A stretch of 64,000 bases of DNA from Anaerolineales bacterium (GTDB lineage: Bacteria > Chloroflexota > Anaerolineae > 4572-78 > J111): assembly GCA_015075405.1 (NCBI GenBank), contig JABTUK010000002.1, positions 992,001 to 1,056,000 on the forward strand, read 5' to 3'. A program made the position numbers and the translations under genes. Shown piece after piece: positions 62,250 to 64,000 of this stretch (position 1 is the first letter of the stretch; every line of letters begins with the position of its first letter). Below the pieces are notes generated by a model that ran no database searches, had not been told where the DNA came from, and saw nothing but the letters and a program-made list of their open reading frames with translations.

Positions 62250-62357
62250 CTTAGTGATTGTCCAAAAATAAGTTCCCCCAAGTTCCTACGAGTTCCCAGG
62301 GAACTAAGGGAACTTATAGGAACTCAAAACGGGAAGTAAATTTTAGACGTTTACTTA
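62250..62357 (-). repeat. MITE-like repeat of about 108 bp, copy D
   Basis: On the minus strand it begins TAAGTAAACGTCTAAAATTT and ends TTTTTGGACAATCACTAAG. The first TAA is the stop codon of the GH63-like gene. It matches copies A and C closely. Confidence 0.92.
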
Positions 62358-64000
62358 TTCAGCCTGCCCGCCGCTTTGTTGGATCAGTTTGGCGACGACG
62401 CCGGTCCAGCCGGTTTGATGGCTGGCCCCCAGGCCCGCGCCGTTGTCGCCGTGGAAATATTCATTGAACAGGATCAAATCGCGCCAGTGCGGGTCGGCCT
62501 GGAAAGGATGCAGCCCGCCGTAGATAGGCCGCCGGCCCTCGGCGTTGCGCAGGAACAGCCGCATCAAGCGCTGTGATAACTCAGTCGCCACCTCGCCCAG
62601 GGTCATCATCTGGCCGGAGCCGGTGGGACACTCAACTTTCAGGCTGTCGCCGTAGTAGTAATGGAACTTTTGCAGCGACTCGATGATGAGGTAGTTGATG
62701 GGGAACCAGATCGGGCCGCGCCAGTTGGAGTTGCCGCCGAACAGGCCGCTTTCTGACTCTGCCGGCTGGTAGCTGACGGTGTGGGCCTGACCGTTGACAT
62801 AGAAACTGTAAGGGTTGGCCTGATGATACTTTGAGACCGAGCGAATGCCATACTCCGATAGAAACTCGTTCTCGTCCAGCATCTTTTGCAAAACCCGCAC
62901 CAGCCGCTCGCGGGTTAAAAAGGCCACCAAACGTCGTTTACCCACGCCGGGCACATCCACACTGGCGATATTTCCACTCAGGTGAAAGCGATTCTCGACA
63001 AACCAGTGCAAGCGCCGTTTGAAATCGGGCATCGTTTCCAGAATCTCTGGTTCAATGGTATCCACGGCAAACAAGGGCAGCAGGCCCACCAGGGAGCGAA
63101 CTTTGAGGGAAACTACCCGGTCATCGGGCAGGTGGAGCGCATCGTAGAAAAAGCCATCCTCCTCATCCCAGAGGCTGTGCCCGGCCCCGCCCATATCGCT
63201 GATCGAGTGGGCAATCCGCAAAAAATGCTCAAAGAATTTGGTGGCCATATCCTGGTAGATTGGCTCTGCTTTGGCCAGTTCCAGGGCAATGGTCAGCATG
63301 GTCAGGCAGAAAGCGCCCATCCAGGAGGTGCCATCGGATTGGTCAATGTGGCCGCCGGTGGGCAAACTGGCGCTGCGGTCGAAGACGCTGATGTTATCCA
63401 GCCCCAGAAAGCCGCCCTGGAAAATGTTGTTGCCTTCGGCATCCTTGCGGTTGACCCACCAGGTAAAGTTCAGCAGCAATTTCTGGAACATGCCTTCCAG
63501 AAAGGCCCGATCGGCCTGACCGGTCTGTTTTTCGTCAATCTTGTAGACCCGCCAGACAGCCCAGGCATGCACCGGTGGGTTGACATCGCCGAAGGCCCAC
63601 TCGTAGGCCGGCAACTGGCCGTTGGGGTGCATATACCATTCGCGGGTCATCAGCTCGAGCTGGCGCTTGGCGAAGTCGGTATCTACCAAGGCTAAAGGAA
63701 TGCAGTGGAAGGCCAAGTCCCAGGTGGCGTACCAGGGATATTCCCACTTGTCTGGCATCGAGATGATGTCGAAGTTGTTGAGATGATCCCACTCGTGGTT
63801 GCGCCCGTGCTTTCGAGACACCGGGGGTGGAGGTACACCCGGATCACCCTGAAGCCACTGCTCGATGTCGTAGTAAAAGAGCTGTTTGGACCAGAGCATC
63901 CCGGCCAGAGCCTGGCGCTGCACCCGCCGCTCGTCTTCGCTCAGATTAGGATTCTGCACAGCGGCATAAAATTCATCGGCCTCGGCCTGGCGTTGGGCAA
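62355..64000 (-). CDS. GH63/MGH1-like glucosidase (5' end outside window)
   Basis: This is the C-terminal part of a large glycoside hydrolase with an (alpha/alpha)6 barrel. The frame is open to the window edge (codons [20 protein letters not shown] before residue 20), so the gene continues beyond 64000. Landmarks are [70 protein letters not shown], and [21 protein letters not shown] then [26 protein letters not shown] at the C-terminus. That is the pattern of bacterial GH63 glucosidases and mannosylglycerate hydrolase-like enzymes. The stop TAA (62355-62357) belongs to repeat copy D. With the debranching enzyme downstream it suggests intracellular alpha-glucan or compatible-solute breakdown. 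Confidence 0.88.
   Translation of the reverse strand, partial: AQRQAEADEFYAAVQNPNLSEDERRVQRQALAGMLWSKQLFYYDIEQWLQGDPGVPPPPVSRKHGRNHEWDHLNNFDIISMPDKWEYPWYATWDLAFHCIPLALVDTDFAKRQLELMTREWYMHPNGQLPAYEWAFGDVNPPVHAWAVWRVYKIDEKQTGQADRAFLEGMFQKLLLNFTWWVNRKDAEGNNIFQGGFLGLDNISVFDRSASLPTGGHIDQSDGTSWMGAFCLTMLTIALELAKAEPIYQDMATKFFEHFLRIAHSISDMGGAGHSLWDEEDGFFYDALHLPDDRVVSLKVRSLVGLLPLFAVDTIEPEILETMPDFKRRLHWFVENRFHLSGNIASVDVPGVGKRRLVAFLTRERLVRVLQKMLDENEFLSEYGIRSVSKYHQANPYSFYVNGQAHTVSYQPAESESGLFGGNSNWRGPIWFPINYLIIESLQKFHYYYGDSLKVECPTGSGQMMTLGEVATELSQRLMRLFLRNAEGRRPIYGGLHPFQADPHWRDLILFNEYFHGDNGAGLGASHQTGWTGVVAKLIQQSGGQAE

Noticed and set aside
62258-62467. Small open frame across the 108-bp repeat copy D
   Set aside because: It is formed by the repeat itself, and a similar frame recurs at copy B; there is no independent evidence for translation.

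Overview
The window looks like chromosomal DNA of a Chloroflexota bacterium, probably in the Anaerolineae/Ardenticatenia neighbourhood. This is an inference from a MalT-like LuxR regulator, extracytoplasmic proteins with Pro/Thr-rich linkers, a pyrF-pyrE fusion, a single-chain GcvP behind a tandem glycine riboswitch, and moderate-to-high GC. I saw no rRNA, tRNA, CRISPR array, intact transposase or origin.

Layout. 1-9.2 kb (+): MalT-like regulator (5' end outside the window), cupin, YdhR-like protein, nuclease-helicase, Ldh-family dehydrogenase, acetoacetate-CoA ligase. 9.4-11.5 kb (-): lactate dehydrogenase and 1-phosphofructokinase. 11.8-16.9 kb (+): promoter, glycine riboswitch, terminator, gcvT-gcvH-gcvP. 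17.1-34.5 kb (+): eight tightly packed genes that read as a biosynthesis and export cluster for a sphingolipid-like (alpha-oxoamine) glycolipid. They are an ABC ATPase with two cNMP domains, a FAAL-ACP-oxoamine synthase fusion, an SDR reductase, two glycosyltransferases, an FtsX-type permease, a GNAT-like acyltransferase, and a 1610-residue radical SAM-FAAL-ACP-luciferase-like monooxygenase. 34.8-40.4 kb (+): the pyr operon (pyrC-pyrFE-pyrB-pyrD-pyrK) behind a promoter and a possible attenuator. 40.8-48.2 kb (-): secreted or membrane-anchored proteins, two paralogous pairs and a lipoprotein with a clear Hedgehog-type signalling domain. 48.3-53.1 kb (-): two Gfo/Idh/MocA oxidoreductases, two ThuA proteins and an aldo-keto reductase, probably sugar or polyol catabolism. 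53.4-56.9 kb (+): serC, xylB, plsC. 57-59 kb: a gene graveyard with remnants of methyltransferases and regulators around a rhodanese gene. 59.2-64 kb (-): a redoxin-cold-shock fusion, a glycogen-debranching-type enzyme and a GH63-like glucosidase running off the window.

Two things stand out. The first is the lipid cluster together with the bacterial Hedgehog-like protein. The second is the intergenic DNA. Nearly every gap carries a short iterated-word hairpin or a small repeat of about 108 or 140 bp. These often start exactly at the stop codon of the preceding gene. In several genes the repeated word encodes the last residues and the stop. One such hairpin is inserted in frame in xylB, and another in the P3 loop of the glycine riboswitch.
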